Source: Corynebacterium uropygiale (GTDB lineage: Bacteria; Actinomycetota; Actinomycetes; Mycobacteriales; Mycobacteriaceae). Taken from it: a stretch of 64,000 nt of DNA. Of this stretch, positions 1 to 9,675 are shown piece after piece. Position 1 is the stretch's first letter. Each line of letters begins with the position of its first letter. The position numbers and the translations under genes are program-made. Location of the stretch: contig NZ_JAKGSI010000006.1 in NCBI RefSeq assembly GCF_021568315.1, positions 1 through 64,000 of the forward strand, in the 5' to 3' direction. The notes below the pieces were generated by a model. That model searched no databases and had not been told where the DNA came from. It saw nothing but the letters and a program-made list of their open reading frames with translations.

Positions 1-1
1 A

Positions 2-403
2 AAGCAATCGCGATTCCTTGGTGAGGGCGTGTACGACGATGCCGAGCCGCACTCGGGCCATAAAGAGCGAGACCACGCCGTAATGAAAGCTCAATGGGGC
101 ATTGGGAGAAACGTTTACCGTCAGGATCATTTCGATTACCTGGAGTTGAGTCTTCACCACAACGACGAACTGCTTGCCCCAGAAGTGATGGAGGAGATCT
201 GCCAGCGTATTCATGCGCTGTGGCGTTCACAACTTGTGGGTGTCGTGGATCTTTCCTCTGAGATTGCGCAGCGCCCAAAGCTCACATCCCTCACCGGCTC
301 AGCAGAGATGATCACCGGAATAACGCGGTGGAATCCCTTCCACAGGGAGGAGTTCGAGGACTACCGTCAGCGTTGGGAGGAGAGAGCGTCCCAGGCTCAG
401 TGA
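2..403 (+). CDS. Unknown protein, 5' end outside window
   Basis: The reading frame is open to the left edge, so this is probably the C-terminal part of a longer protein. An internal GTG at 29 is the first possible start inside the window and would give 124 aa. The visible part is rich in His, Glu, Arg and Trp, with no membrane segment or signal peptide and no motif I recognise. GC content is near 50 percent by eye, lower than the genes that follow, which suggests possible recent acquisition. It is followed by a 190-bp gap before the peptide transporter. No function is assigned. Confidence 0.6.
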   Translation, partial: KQSRFLGEGVYDDAEPHSGHKERDHAVMKAQWGIGRNVYRQDHFDYLELSLHHNDELLAPEVMEEICQRIHALWRSQLVGVVDLSSEIAQRPKLTSLTGSAEMITGITRWNPFHREEFEDYRQRWEERASQAQ

Positions 404-595
404 TCTCTCACTGTGGTAGAAGGCAGCGCGGACGTTCAGAACACCCACCGACCTTCCCCTTCGTGCAGGCCGGGTTCTCCCGCTAGGCACACCGGACACA
501 CGACATCCCCCACCGTCCCCTGCTCGCGGGCGTCTCCCGCGTTAAACCGCCCACACTTGTCGGCCTCTCTCACAGAACGCGCGATAATGTGCAGC

Positions 596-2074
<1,479 letters not shown>

Positions 2075-2095
2075 AGCGCGCCAACCTGAGCGACC

Positions 2096-3316
2096 TTAGC
2101 GCCCCTGGCCCTCGAACATCTCCCGGGTGCGCGCCACGAGGTGCTCGGCGATCGCGAGGGAGGAGGTCGCGCCCGGGGAGGGAGCGTTGCGCAGGAGGAC
2201 CGCCCGGCCCACGTGGTGGATGACGAAGTCATCGACGAGGCTGCCGTCGGCATTCATAGCCTGCGCCCGAATCCCCCGAGTGATCGGGGTGGACGCGGCC
2301 CCGTGCAGGGAGGGGACGTAGGCCTCGGCGCCCGCGAGGAACGCCCGGCGCGAAAGCACCGCGCCGAGCTCCCGCTGCGCCGCCCTCATGTTCTGCGCGG
2401 CGAAACGCCAGAAGCCCGGCTCCATCGCGATGCCGAGGGAGTCGCGGGGGCTCAGCGCCCAACCGCGATAGTTCTCACGGCCGAAGGAGAGGAAGGCGTT
2501 GGGGCCGACGAGCATCTCGCCGTCCACCCGCTTGGTGAGGTGCACACCAAGGAACGGGTAGGCCGGGTCCGGCACGGGGTAGACGAGCCCGCGCAGAATG
2601 TCCCGGTGCTCGGGGGCCAGCTGCGAATACTGCCCGAAGAAGGGCACGATGACCGGGTACTTCGGCGCCCCCGCCATCCGCGCCAGCCGGTCCGAGTGGA
2701 GGCCCGCGCACACGATGACCAGGTCAAAGGTCTCCGGGCGCTGGCCCTCCCGCCCACCGTCGAGCTCGACGGCGCAGCCGTTGTCATTGTTGATGAGGTT
2801 GGTGACCGCGGCGCCGAAGAGGGTGCGCCCGCCAGCTTGGCGGACGTCCTCCAGTAGCGCGCGGGTAACGGCCGCGTAGTCGATGATCCCGGTGTGCGGG
2901 GAGTGCAGGGCCAGGCGCCCGGTGGCGTTGGGCTCGATGGCGCGGATCCCCTCGGGGCCGATGAGCTCGACGTCGGGAACTTTATTGGCGATGGCTTTCT
3001 CCGCGATGGCGCGCAGGCGCTCGTCCTCCTCCTCGCTGAGTGAGACGACGAGCTTCCCGCACTCCTCGAAGGGCAGGCCGCGGCTCGTGGCGTACTCGGT
3101 GAGGAGGTCGACGCCACGGCGGCAGAGCGTCGCCTTGAGGCTGCCCGGCTGATAGTAGAGGCCCGCGTGGACGACGCCCGAGTTGTGGCCGGTCTGGTGC
3201 GCGGCGGGGCCGCCCTCCTTATCGATGATGGTGACCTCGGCACCGGGGAGCTGCCGCTGCACCTCGCGGGCCGTGGCCACGCCGATGATGCCGGCTCCAA
3301 TGACGGCGCATTTCAT
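2096..3316 (-). CDS. lhgO: L-2-hydroxyglutarate oxidase
   Basis: FAD-dependent oxidase of the DAO superfamily, 406 aa, predicted to oxidise L-2-hydroxyglutarate to 2-oxoglutarate. The N-terminus has the dinucleotide-binding GxGxxG (VIGAGIIG) followed by the family-specific stretch with HNSGVVHAGLYY and PGSLKA, and the C-terminal FAD-contact region has HGAASTPITRGIRAQ. Length and motif order match LhgO/YgaF. The ATG at 3316 sits only 36 bp from a divergently transcribed GntR-type regulator, which is a good candidate to control it. Substrate is inferred from family membership. Confidence 0.85.
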   Translation of the reverse strand: MKCAVIGAGIIGVATAREVQRQLPGAEVTIIDKEGGPAAHQTGHNSGVVHAGLYYQPGSLKATLCRRGVDLLTEYATSRGLPFEECGKLVVSLSEEEDERLRAIAEKAIANKVPDVELIGPEGIRAIEPNATGRLALHSPHTGIIDYAAVTRALLEDVRQAGGRTLFGAAVTNLINNDNGCAVELDGGREGQRPETFDLVIVCAGLHSDRLARMAGAPKYPVIVPFFGQYSQLAPEHRDILRGLVYPVPDPAYPFLGVHLTKRVDGEMLVGPNAFLSFGRENYRGWALSPRDSLGIAMEPGFWRFAAQNMRAAQRELGAVLSRRAFLAGAEAYVPSLHGAASTPITRGIRAQAMNADGSLVDDFVIHHVGRAVLLRNAPSPGATSSLAIAEHLVARTREMFEGQGR

Positions 3317-3352
3317 GATGGGTTCCCTTTCGTGGGTGGTTTACTAGTGGCT

Positions 3353-4063
3353 ATGACGATGACGCTGACGGCCCAGGCAGTGACCGCCATCCGGCGGGGG
3401 ATCCTCCGCGGCGAGCTGCGCCCCGGGGAGCTCTACACCGCCGGGGCCCTGGGCGAAAGGCTCAACATGTCGCGCACCCCGGTGCGGGAGGCCTGCCAGG
3501 AGCTCGCCCGGCGCGGGCTCGTGCGCACGGTGAAGAACCGGGGCGTCGAGGTGGTGTGCACCTCCGCGGAGGCGTTCGTGGAGATCTTCGAGCTCCGCCT
3601 CCTGTTGGAGGGGCGGCTCACCGCGCGGGCCATCGCGCTGAAGACCCCGGAGCGGGAGGCGGAGTTGCTCGCTGCCGTCGAGCACTTTCGTCAGGTGGCG
3701 GCCGCCGGCGACGCCGAGGCCACCCTCCGCGCCGACCGCGACGTCCACGACGTGCTCCTCGCCGGGGCGGGCAACGCGCGGGCCCGGCACCTCCTCGCGG
3801 AGAATCGCGACGTCGTGCTGGGGACGGGCATCGGCACGGTGCCGGCCTCCCGCTCCCCGGAGGAGTGCGTGGCGGATCACGATGACATCGTGGAGGCCTA
3901 TCTGTCCGGGGACCCGGCGCGCGGGGAGGCCGCCATGACGCGCCACATCATCCACACCGCGGCGATGCTCCTGCGGCAGGAGGCGGCCCACCGACCGGAG
4001 TTCGGGGCGGTGGATGTGGAGGCGTCCCTCGGCTGGCTGAGGCATGGCCCAACCCTAGCCTAG
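3353..4063 (+). CDS. GntR-family regulator (FadR/FCD subfamily)
   Basis: A 236-aa DNA-binding regulator. Residues about 5-70 form the winged helix-turn-helix (RMNMSRTPVREA-type recognition helix region, here RLNMSRTPVREACQEL). The rest is an all-helical FCD ligand-binding domain with the metal-ligand type Asp/His residues (RDVHDVLL, later RHIIHT). FCD regulators usually sense small organic acids. The divergent arrangement with lhgO suggests 2-hydroxyglutarate or a related acid as effector, but this is inference. Start taken at ATG 3353; GTG 3347 and ATG 3359 are alternatives. The stop overlaps a perfect 14-bp palindrome at 4063-4076. Confidence 0.82.
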   Translation: MTMTLTAQAVTAIRRGILRGELRPGELYTAGALGERLNMSRTPVREACQELARRGLVRTVKNRGVEVVCTSAEAFVEIFELRLLLEGRLTARAIALKTPEREAELLAAVEHFRQVAAAGDAEATLRADRDVHDVLLAGAGNARARHLLAENRDVVLGTGIGTVPASRSPEECVADHDDIVEAYLSGDPARGEAAMTRHIIHTAAMLLRQEAAHRPEFGAVDVEASLGWLRHGPTLA

Positions 4064-4076
4064 GTTGCATGCAACC
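4063..4076. promoter_or_regulatory. Perfect 14-bp palindrome, candidate GntR operator
   Basis: GGTTGCATGCAACC reads identically on both strands. It lies over the stop of the first GntR gene and about 30 bp upstream of the -10-like TACACT of the second one, close to where a -35 element would be. Size and position suit a dimeric regulator such as NanR acting on its own promoter. No second copy was seen in the nanA-nagA gap. Confidence 0.45.
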
Positions 4077-4105
4077 CGCAATGACCGGCGGGAAAGCAAA
4101 GGTCC

Positions 4106-4118
4106 TACACTGGAGGGG
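4106..4118 (+). promoter_or_regulatory. -10 element and leaderless start of nanR-like gene
   Basis: TACACT at 4106-4111 fits the corynebacterial TANNNT -10 pattern. Transcription would begin about 7 nt later, at the G of the GTG start codon at 4118. The GGAGGGG just before the GTG is too close to act as a normal Shine-Dalgarno, which supports a leaderless mRNA. Confidence 0.45.
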
Positions 4119-4828
4119 TGCGCACTCCAGACTTCCCCACGGGCCTCAAAAGAACTGAGGCGACGATGGCCGCCATCAAGGAGCTCATCATCTCCCAGCA
4201 CCTCCGGCCCGGCGATCCCCTCCCCACGGAATCCTCCCTGTGCGATCAGGTAGGGGTCTCCCGCTCCTCGGTCCGCGAGGCCATCCGCAAGCTGGAGGCG
4301 CTGCGCATCGTCTCCGTCGAGCACGGGCGGGGAACCTTCGTGGGCTCGCTCTCCATGGAGCCACTTGTCCAGACACTCGCCTTCCGCGCGATCCTCCACG
4401 CGGAGGGGGATTTCTCCGCTCTCCGCGACGTCATCGAGGTGCGCCGCTACCTCGACCTCGGCTGCGCCGAGCAGGTACTCAGCTCCCTCGCGGGCACCGA
4501 GCAGCCGGAGCTCCAAGCCTGCGTGGAGCGGATGCGCGAGCACGCCCGCGCCGGCGAGCCCTTCCCCGACGAGGACATCGCCTTCCACCTCGGACTCATG
4601 GCCCCCACCCCCAACGAGGTCATCAAGCAGCTCATCCACAGCCTCTGGATGGTCCACCAGGCGGTGGTCCCGGAGCTCGGCCTGGAGATCACCCCGCACC
4701 TCGAGGAGACCGCCGAGGCCCACCAGGCCATCCTCGACGCCGCCCTCGCCGGGGACGTCGAGGCCTACCGCCAGGCCGTGAGCGCCCACTACGAGCCGCT
4801 CGAGGCTATCGTGCAGGACCGACTGTGA
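4118..4828 (+). CDS. nanR: GntR/FCD regulator, probable NanR of the sialic-acid genes
   Basis: A 236-aa FadR-type regulator: winged helix (recognition helix region VGVSRSSVREAIRKLE) at about residues 20-85, then an FCD domain with Asp/His ligands (DEDIAFHLGL and EAHQAILDA). Its last 23 bases overlap the 3' end of nanE on the other strand. In corynebacteria a regulator of this class (NanR) represses the nan and nag genes and is relieved by amino-sugar phosphates, so this is the most likely identity; the first GntR gene (3353-4063) is the less likely alternative. The GTG start at 4118 is favoured by the promoter spacing; ATG 4166 would remove only the disordered N-terminus. Confidence 0.72.
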   Translation: MRTPDFPTGLKRTEATMAAIKELIISQHLRPGDPLPTESSLCDQVGVSRSSVREAIRKLEALRIVSVEHGRGTFVGSLSMEPLVQTLAFRAILHAEGDFSALRDVIEVRRYLDLGCAEQVLSSLAGTEQPELQACVERMREHARAGEPFPDEDIAFHLGLMAPTPNEVIKQLIHSLWMVHQAVVPELGLEITPHLEETAEAHQAILDAALAGDVEAYRQAVSAHYEPLEAIVQDRL

Positions 4829-5495
4829 GGAACTGCGCCGTAATCCACTGGGGATCCGTGATGGCCGTCCCGACGATCACCGCATCCGCCCCCTTCTCAA
4901 AAGCCTCCGCCACCTGGGCGGGGCTGTGGTAGCGCCCCTCCGCGATGAGGAAGGGCTCCGGGCCCAGCAGCTCGCGGGCTCGGCTCAGGCACTCGAGGTC
5001 CGGGCCCTCCGTGGGCGCCCGGTGCTCGGTGTACCCGGCGAGCGTCGTCGACACAATATCCGCCCCCTGCTCGGCGGCGTGGGCGATCTCCTCGGGGGTG
5101 GCGCAGTCTGCCATGTAGAGGGTGCCGGCCTCGTGCGCGGCGGCGATGCGCTCCGCGAGGGAGGAGCCGTCAGCCGGCTCCCGGAACGTGGAATCCGCGC
5201 AAACGACGGCCGCCCCCGCCTCAGCCACCGCGCGCACGGAGGCCACCGAGGGGGTGATGTACACGCCCTCGCTCCCCTCCTTGGTGAGACCAAAGACGGG
5301 CAGGCCGGTGGCCTCGGCGATGGCGCGGATATCCGCCAGGCCGCCATAGCCGCCGCAGCGGATCGCCGGCGTCCCGGCGCGCGCGCACGCCTGGGCCACG
5401 TGGGCGAGGGTGTGGGTATCGCGCATGGGGTGGCCGTCGGGGGCCTGAACGCTCACGATAACGCGGCCGCGAAGGGCCTCACGGAGATCTGTCAT
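4806..5495 (-). CDS. nanE: N-acetylmannosamine-6-phosphate 2-epimerase
   Basis: A 229-aa TIM-barrel enzyme that epimerises ManNAc-6-phosphate to GlcNAc-6-phosphate, the third step of sialic-acid breakdown. Family landmarks visible are VSVQAPDGHPM at the N-terminus, RCGGYGGL, a central ADSTFREPADGSS, and the C-terminal GADAVIVGTAITDP phosphate-binding loop. The length is standard. It is the last gene of nanA-nanK-nanE; its ATG overlaps the nanK stop as ATGA, implying translational coupling. Its tail overlaps the nanR-like gene on the opposite strand. Confidence 0.92.
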   Translation of the reverse strand: MTDLREALRGRVIVSVQAPDGHPMRDTHTLAHVAQACARAGTPAIRCGGYGGLADIRAIAEATGLPVFGLTKEGSEGVYITPSVASVRAVAEAGAAVVCADSTFREPADGSSLAERIAAAHEAGTLYMADCATPEEIAHAAEQGADIVSTTLAGYTEHRAPTEGPDLECLSRARELLGPEPFLIAEGRYHSPAQVAEAFEKGADAVIVGTAITDPQWITAQFLTVGPAR

Positions 5496-6490
5496 GATGC
5501 GGAGTCCTTTCTTATGGATGTGCTTCCGACGCCGTGGTCGACGGCATAGCGGGCGGCACCGACAAGCGGTGCCCGGCCGCCGAGCCGGGCGCGCATGATC
5601 GGCACCTCACGGTGGAGGCTGAGGCAGGCGCTGCGCGCCCCCTCCCGCAGCGGGCCGAGCACCCGCTCCCCGAGCTCGGCCACTCCCCCACCGACGATGA
5701 TCGCGCTGAGGTCCCAGGCGCTCATGATGGCGCCGAGCGCCTCGCCAAAGCCGCGGAGGTTGCCGTCGAGGATGCGGCGGATGAGCTCATCATCGCGGGC
5801 GAGGATCTCGGGAAGCGTCTCCTCCCCGGGGCTCAGCGCCCAGGGGATGGGCGCGCGGGTCTCGGGCTCGCGGCGCAGGACGTGGTAGTAGCGGCACAAC
5901 CCCGTGCCTGAGCAGGAGCTTTCGCAGCGGGTGGCCAGTCCCCGGAGGTCCGCGCAGCGCAGCTCGGAGATCTCGCCCGCCGCGGCGGTAGGCCCGCCGA
6001 GCAGCTCGCCCGCATCGATGATCGCCCCGCCCACGCCGGTACCCAGGGAGACGACGAGGATCCGCGCCCCCTCCGGGAGCTCCCGCCCGGCGCCCAGGTG
6101 ATACTCCCCATAGGCCATGATGCGCACGTCATTGTGCGCGGCGCAGGGGACCGGGCGGGGGCTGGCCGCCGCGGCGAGTGCGCCGAGGTCCGTTCCGGCC
6201 CAGCCGCGCAGCGTGTCCCCGTTGTAGCGGATGAGACCGCGCGGACCCTCCACCACGCCCGGCGCGCCCATCCCGATCCTCTCGATGCGCACGCCCTCCT
6301 GCTCGGCCAGCTCCCAGCCGCGGGCGATAGCGGCGCGCACCTGCGCGTGCGGGTCGAGCCCCTCCCCTTGGGTGAGGCTGCGAAAGGGCGCGAGGACGGT
6401 GGTGGGGTCGTCGTCGGGAACAAAGCCGGCGGCGATCTTTGTTGCCCCGATGTCGAGGGCGAGGCTCACGGGCCGGGCTCCGGCGCTCAC
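5492..6490 (-). CDS. nanK: N-acetylmannosamine kinase (ROK family)
   Basis: A 332-aa ROK-family sugar kinase that phosphorylates ManNAc at O6. The N-terminal ATP loop is LALDIGATKIA, the catalytic region has AAHNDVRIMAYGEYHLGAG, and a second glycine-rich motif reads SLGTGVGGAIID. The ROK zinc cluster, usually CxCGxxGC, is remodelled here to CESSCSGTGLC. The GTG start overlaps the nanA stop (GTGA) and the stop overlaps nanE (ATGA), so the three genes form one coupled operon. It could in principle accept another amino sugar, but the context makes ManNAc likely. Confidence 0.88.
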   Translation of the reverse strand: MSAGARPVSLALDIGATKIAAGFVPDDDPTTVLAPFRSLTQGEGLDPHAQVRAAIARGWELAEQEGVRIERIGMGAPGVVEGPRGLIRYNGDTLRGWAGTDLGALAAAASPRPVPCAAHNDVRIMAYGEYHLGAGRELPEGARILVVSLGTGVGGAIIDAGELLGGPTAAAGEISELRCADLRGLATRCESSCSGTGLCRYYHVLRREPETRAPIPWALSPGEETLPEILARDDELIRRILDGNLRGFGEALGAIMSAWDLSAIIVGGGVAELGERVLGPLREGARSACLSLHREVPIMRARLGGRAPLVGAARYAVDHGVGSTSIRKDSAS

Positions 6491-7467
6491 GGCTCGGATA
6501 CCTCGGGCACCTCGCGGACCTGGGCGGCGTCGACGATCTCCGCGATGGCAGCCTTCTCCTCCTCATTGAGGGCGACGTGCGGCGGGGCCATGAGCGCGCT
6601 GGGGAAGACGCCCAGGTGGTGGAGCGCCTCCTTGAAGCTGCCCAGCCCAGCGGAGGAGCCGCCCATCCGCGCGGGCGAGCCGACGGTCACGATCCGGAAG
6701 AGCTGGTTGATGCGGCGCTGGAGCTCGGCGCCCTCGGCCCAGCGGCCCTCGCGGAGCAGCCGGTGGAGCTCGACGTAGCTGAGGGGGTCGACGTTGCCGA
6801 GCCCGGGCACGACGCCATCGGCGCCGGCCAGGTAGGCGAAGTCCACGGTGGTCTCCGAGCCGGTGAGGATGCTGAACTCCTCGGGGCGCAGGCCGGCCTC
6901 CGCGCGCATCTCGATGAGGGTGCGCAGGTAGCCGTCGTTTCCGCCGGAGTCCTTAATGCCGCGGAGGGTGCCCTCCCGGGCGAGCTCGATGAGCATCGCG
7001 GGGTCGAGGACCGTGTGCACGGAGACGGGGATGTTGTACGCGAAGAGCGACAGCTCGGGCGCGGCGCGGTGGATGCGGCGGAAGTGCTCGGCGATCTCCG
7101 CGGGGTGGGTGCGGACGTAGAAGGGGGCCGTGGCGACGAGCCCCTGCGCGCCGGCGTCGAGGGCATCGCGGACGTGATCGAGCACGAGCGGGGTGCTCAT
7201 GTCGATGACCCCGGCGGTGATCGGCACGCGGCCGGCGGCGGCTTCCCGGACGGTCTCGATGACGATCCGGCGGTTCTCCCTGCTCAGGAAGGCCGTTTCC
7301 GCGGAGGAGCCGAGGACGAAGAGGGCGTCGACGTCGGCGCGGATGAGGCGGTCCGCGTGGCGGGCGAGCGTCTCGGTGTCGATGCGCGGGCTGTCGTCGA
7401 GGAAGGGGCTGAGGACGGGCGGGATGACGCCGTGGAAGAGCGGGGCGTCGGGGGCGGGGGCGGTCAT
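6487..7467 (-). CDS. nanA: N-acetylneuraminate lyase (DapA/NanA superfamily)
   Basis: A 326-aa class I aldolase that splits sialic acid into ManNAc and pyruvate. The Schiff-base lysine is in GIKDSGGN, the catalytic tyrosine in FAYNIP, and the pyruvate-carboxylate loop is LGSSAET, the S-S/T variant seen in corynebacterial NanA-like lyases rather than the GSTGE of E. coli. It heads the nan operon, with AAGGAG 8 nt before the ATG, and is divergent from nagA across a 237-bp regulatory region. A dihydrodipicolinate synthase role is unlikely next to nanK and nanE. Confidence 0.88.
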   Translation of the reverse strand: MTAPAPDAPLFHGVIPPVLSPFLDDSPRIDTETLARHADRLIRADVDALFVLGSSAETAFLSRENRRIVIETVREAAAGRVPITAGVIDMSTPLVLDHVRDALDAGAQGLVATAPFYVRTHPAEIAEHFRRIHRAAPELSLFAYNIPVSVHTVLDPAMLIELAREGTLRGIKDSGGNDGYLRTLIEMRAEAGLRPEEFSILTGSETTVDFAYLAGADGVVPGLGNVDPLSYVELHRLLREGRWAEGAELQRRINQLFRIVTVGSPARMGGSSAGLGSFKEALHHLGVFPSALMAPPHVALNEEEKAAIAEIVDAAQVREVPEVSEP

Positions 7468-7575
7468 GGGAGGACTCCTTGGGTTTCGGGGGGCGCGGGG
7501 ATCGCGGGCTCGCGGCTCACGAGAGGAGCGCGGCGAGTGCGGCGCGTACGCGTGCTGCCTCCCAGCCTACGCCCG

Positions 7576-7640
7576 GATTAATCAGACATCAGATGACTCG
7601 CTGGCTGGACTGCGTTCCCCGGACTAAGGTAGGGAACGCA
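7576..7640. promoter_or_regulatory. nanA-nagA control region: inverted repeats and nagA -10
   Basis: The divergent gap holds a perfect inverted repeat, TGCGTTCCC at 7611-7619 and GGGAACGCA at 7632-7640, with a 12-nt spacer. A -10-like TAAGGT at 7625-7630 lies inside the spacer, as expected for a repressor site blocking nagA. Upstream are two further small symmetric elements, GATTAATC at 7576-7583 and CATCAGATG at 7586-7594. The repeat could also form an RNA hairpin in a longer leader. Confidence 0.5.
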
Positions 7641-7704
7641 CCGACGATTGTTCAGCGCAATCACGGACAATCACCCAGGAGACCAGGAGACAAGGAGCCG
7701 CCTC

Positions 7705-8874
7705 GTGCGCACCTACCGCGGCCACATCCACACCGGGCGCGAGGACCTCGGTCCCGGCACCATCACCGTGGACGGCCAGGTCATTCACTCCATCACCCCG
7801 GACGAGAGCGGCAGCGATGACCCCACCCTGCCCCTCATCCTCCCCGGCTTCGCCGACCTCCACAATCACGGCGGCGCCGGCGGGGCCTTCCCCACCGGCA
7901 CCCTCGACGAGTGCCGCCGCGCCGCCCTCTACCACCGCGCCCACGGCTCGACGACGCTCTTCGCCTCCCTCGTCTCGGCGCCGGGCCCCCAGCTGGTGGA
8001 GCAGACGGCCCGCCTCGCGGACCTCGCGGACGAGGGCCTCATCACCGGCGTGCACATGGAGGGCCCGTTCATCGCGGCCTGCCGCTGCGGCGCCCAGGAC
8101 CCGGCGGCCATCATCCCCGGGGACCCGGAGATCTTTGCCCAGGTCATTCGCGCTGGCCGCGGCTACCTGCGGCAGATCACCTTCGCCCCGGAGACGGCAC
8201 ACGCGCTGGAGCTGCTCGACCTCTGCGCGGAGCACGGGGTCATCGCGTCGCTCGGGCACACGGACGCGGATTTCGCGACCACCGCCCGGATCATCGGGGA
8301 GGCCGCCGAGCGCGGGGTGACCGTCACCGCCACGCACCTGTTCAACGCCATGCCGCAGCTGCACCACCGCAACCCGGGGCCTATCGCGGCCCTGCTCGAG
8401 CGAGCGGGCAAGGGGGTCGCGGGCGTCGAGATCATCGCGGACGGGGTGCACCTCGCGGATGACACCGTCGATTTCCTCGACTCCGCCACCGAGCACGCCT
8501 TCCTCATCACCGACGCCATGGAGGCCGCGGGCAAGCCCGATGGGCAGTACATCCTCGGCGCCCTCGACGTCACGGTCGCCGACGGCATCGCCCGCCTCAC
8601 CCCCGGCCCCGGCGAGGAGGGCCCCGGCGCGATTGCCGGCGGGACCAGCACCATCGCCTCCCAGGTGCAGCGGCACCTGGCCCGCGGATGGTCGCTCGGT
8701 CACGCGGTGGAGATGTCCTCCGCGCGCGCGGCCGCGGTCCTCGGGACGGCCGCCCCGGTGCTCGCCCCCGGCGAGCCCGCCACCTTCGTTCTTCTCCACC
8801 CTGCCGGCGGGGTGGAGCGCTGCGTCGCCGCCGGCACTGATCTTTCCCCGGAGGAGGAACCATGGAGATTCTGA
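7705..8874 (+). CDS. nagA: N-acetylglucosamine-6-phosphate deacetylase
   Basis: A 389-aa amidohydrolase that removes acetate from GlcNAc-6-phosphate to give glucosamine-6-phosphate. Visible motifs: the metal-binding HNHGGAGG near residue 55, [28 protein letters not shown] and the catalytic aspartate in [10 protein letters not shown]. The GTG at 7705 is chosen because AAGGAG lies 7 nt upstream; the in-frame extension to 7648 has no ribosome site and crosses the regulatory region. Its last 13 bases overlap nagB in another frame, a sign of translational coupling. Confidence 0.92.
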   Translation: MRTYRGHIHTGREDLGPGTITVDGQVIHSITPDESGSDDPTLPLILPGFADLHNHGGAGGAFPTGTLDECRRAALYHRAHGSTTLFASLVSAPGPQLVEQTARLADLADEGLITGVHMEGPFIAACRCGAQDPAAIIPGDPEIFAQVIRAGRGYLRQITFAPETAHALELLDLCAEHGVIASLGHTDADFATTARIIGEAAERGVTVTATHLFNAMPQLHHRNPGPIAALLERAGKGVAGVEIIADGVHLADDTVDFLDSATEHAFLITDAMEAAGKPDGQYILGALDVTVADGIARLTPGPGEEGPGAIAGGTSTIASQVQRHLARGWSLGHAVEMSSARAAAVLGTAAPVLAPGEPATFVLLHPAGGVERCVAAGTDLSPEEEPWRF

Positions 8875-9638
8875 TTCGCCCCACCGCCGCCGATGTGGCC
8901 ACGCAGGCCGCCCGCATCCTCGCCCACTACGCGCGCGAGGGCGCCACCCTTGGGCTCGCGACGGGGTCGACGCCCGTCGCCACGTACCAGGAACTCATCC
9001 GCATGCACCGCGAGGAGGGGCTGAGCTTCGCGCAGTGCCGCGCCTTCCTCCTCGACGAGTACATCGGCCTGCCCCGCGAGCACGAGCAGTCCTATTACCG
9101 CACGATCCGCCGCGAGTTCACCGAGCACATCGACATCGAGGACGCCAACGTCCACTCGCCCGACGGCCTCCTCCCCGACTCCGACGCCGCCGGCCGCAGC
9201 TACGACGAGGCCATCCAGCAGAGCGGCGGGGTGGACATCCAGCTGCTGGGCGTCGGGACCAATGGGCACGTGGGCTTCAACGAACCGGGGAGCTCCCTCG
9301 CCTCGCCGACGCGCCTCAAGACACTCCACCCGCAGACCGTGAAGGACAACGCGCGCTTCTTCGACTCCGCCGATGACGTCCCCCGCCACGTCCTCACCCA
9401 GGGCCTGGGGACCATCTCCCGGGCCCGCCACCTGCTGCTTCTCGCCACCGGCGAGGGCAAAGCCCCGGCGGTCCACGCCCTGGCGGAGGGGCCCGTGAGC
9501 GCCCACTGCCCGGCGAGCATCCTGCAGCTGCACCCGCACGCGACGGTGATCGTCGACGAAGCGGCGGCCCGCGACCTCCAGGAGTCGGAGTACTACCGCT
9601 ACGCCGACGCCAACAAGCCCTCCTGGCAGCGCCACTAG
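8862..9638 (+). CDS. nagB: Glucosamine-6-phosphate deaminase
   Basis: A 258-aa isomerase/deaminase that converts glucosamine-6-phosphate to fructose-6-phosphate and ammonia, the exit of the amino-sugar route into glycolysis. It has the N-terminal phosphate loop [10 protein letters not shown], the catalytic region LLDEYIGL, and [24 protein letters not shown] motif in the nagA tail precedes its ATG. The length fits the family and the C-terminus is complete. Confidence 0.94.
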   Translation: MEILIRPTAADVATQAARILAHYAREGATLGLATGSTPVATYQELIRMHREEGLSFAQCRAFLLDEYIGLPREHEQSYYRTIRREFTEHIDIEDANVHSPDGLLPDSDAAGRSYDEAIQQSGGVDIQLLGVGTNGHVGFNEPGSSLASPTRLKTLHPQTVKDNARFFDSADDVPRHVLTQGLGTISRARHLLLLATGEGKAPAVHALAEGPVSAHCPASILQLHPHATVIVDEAAARDLQESEYYRYADANKPSWQRH

Positions 9639-9675
9639 CCCGGCGCCCCACGCGGGACGTAATACGCTAGAAGCT

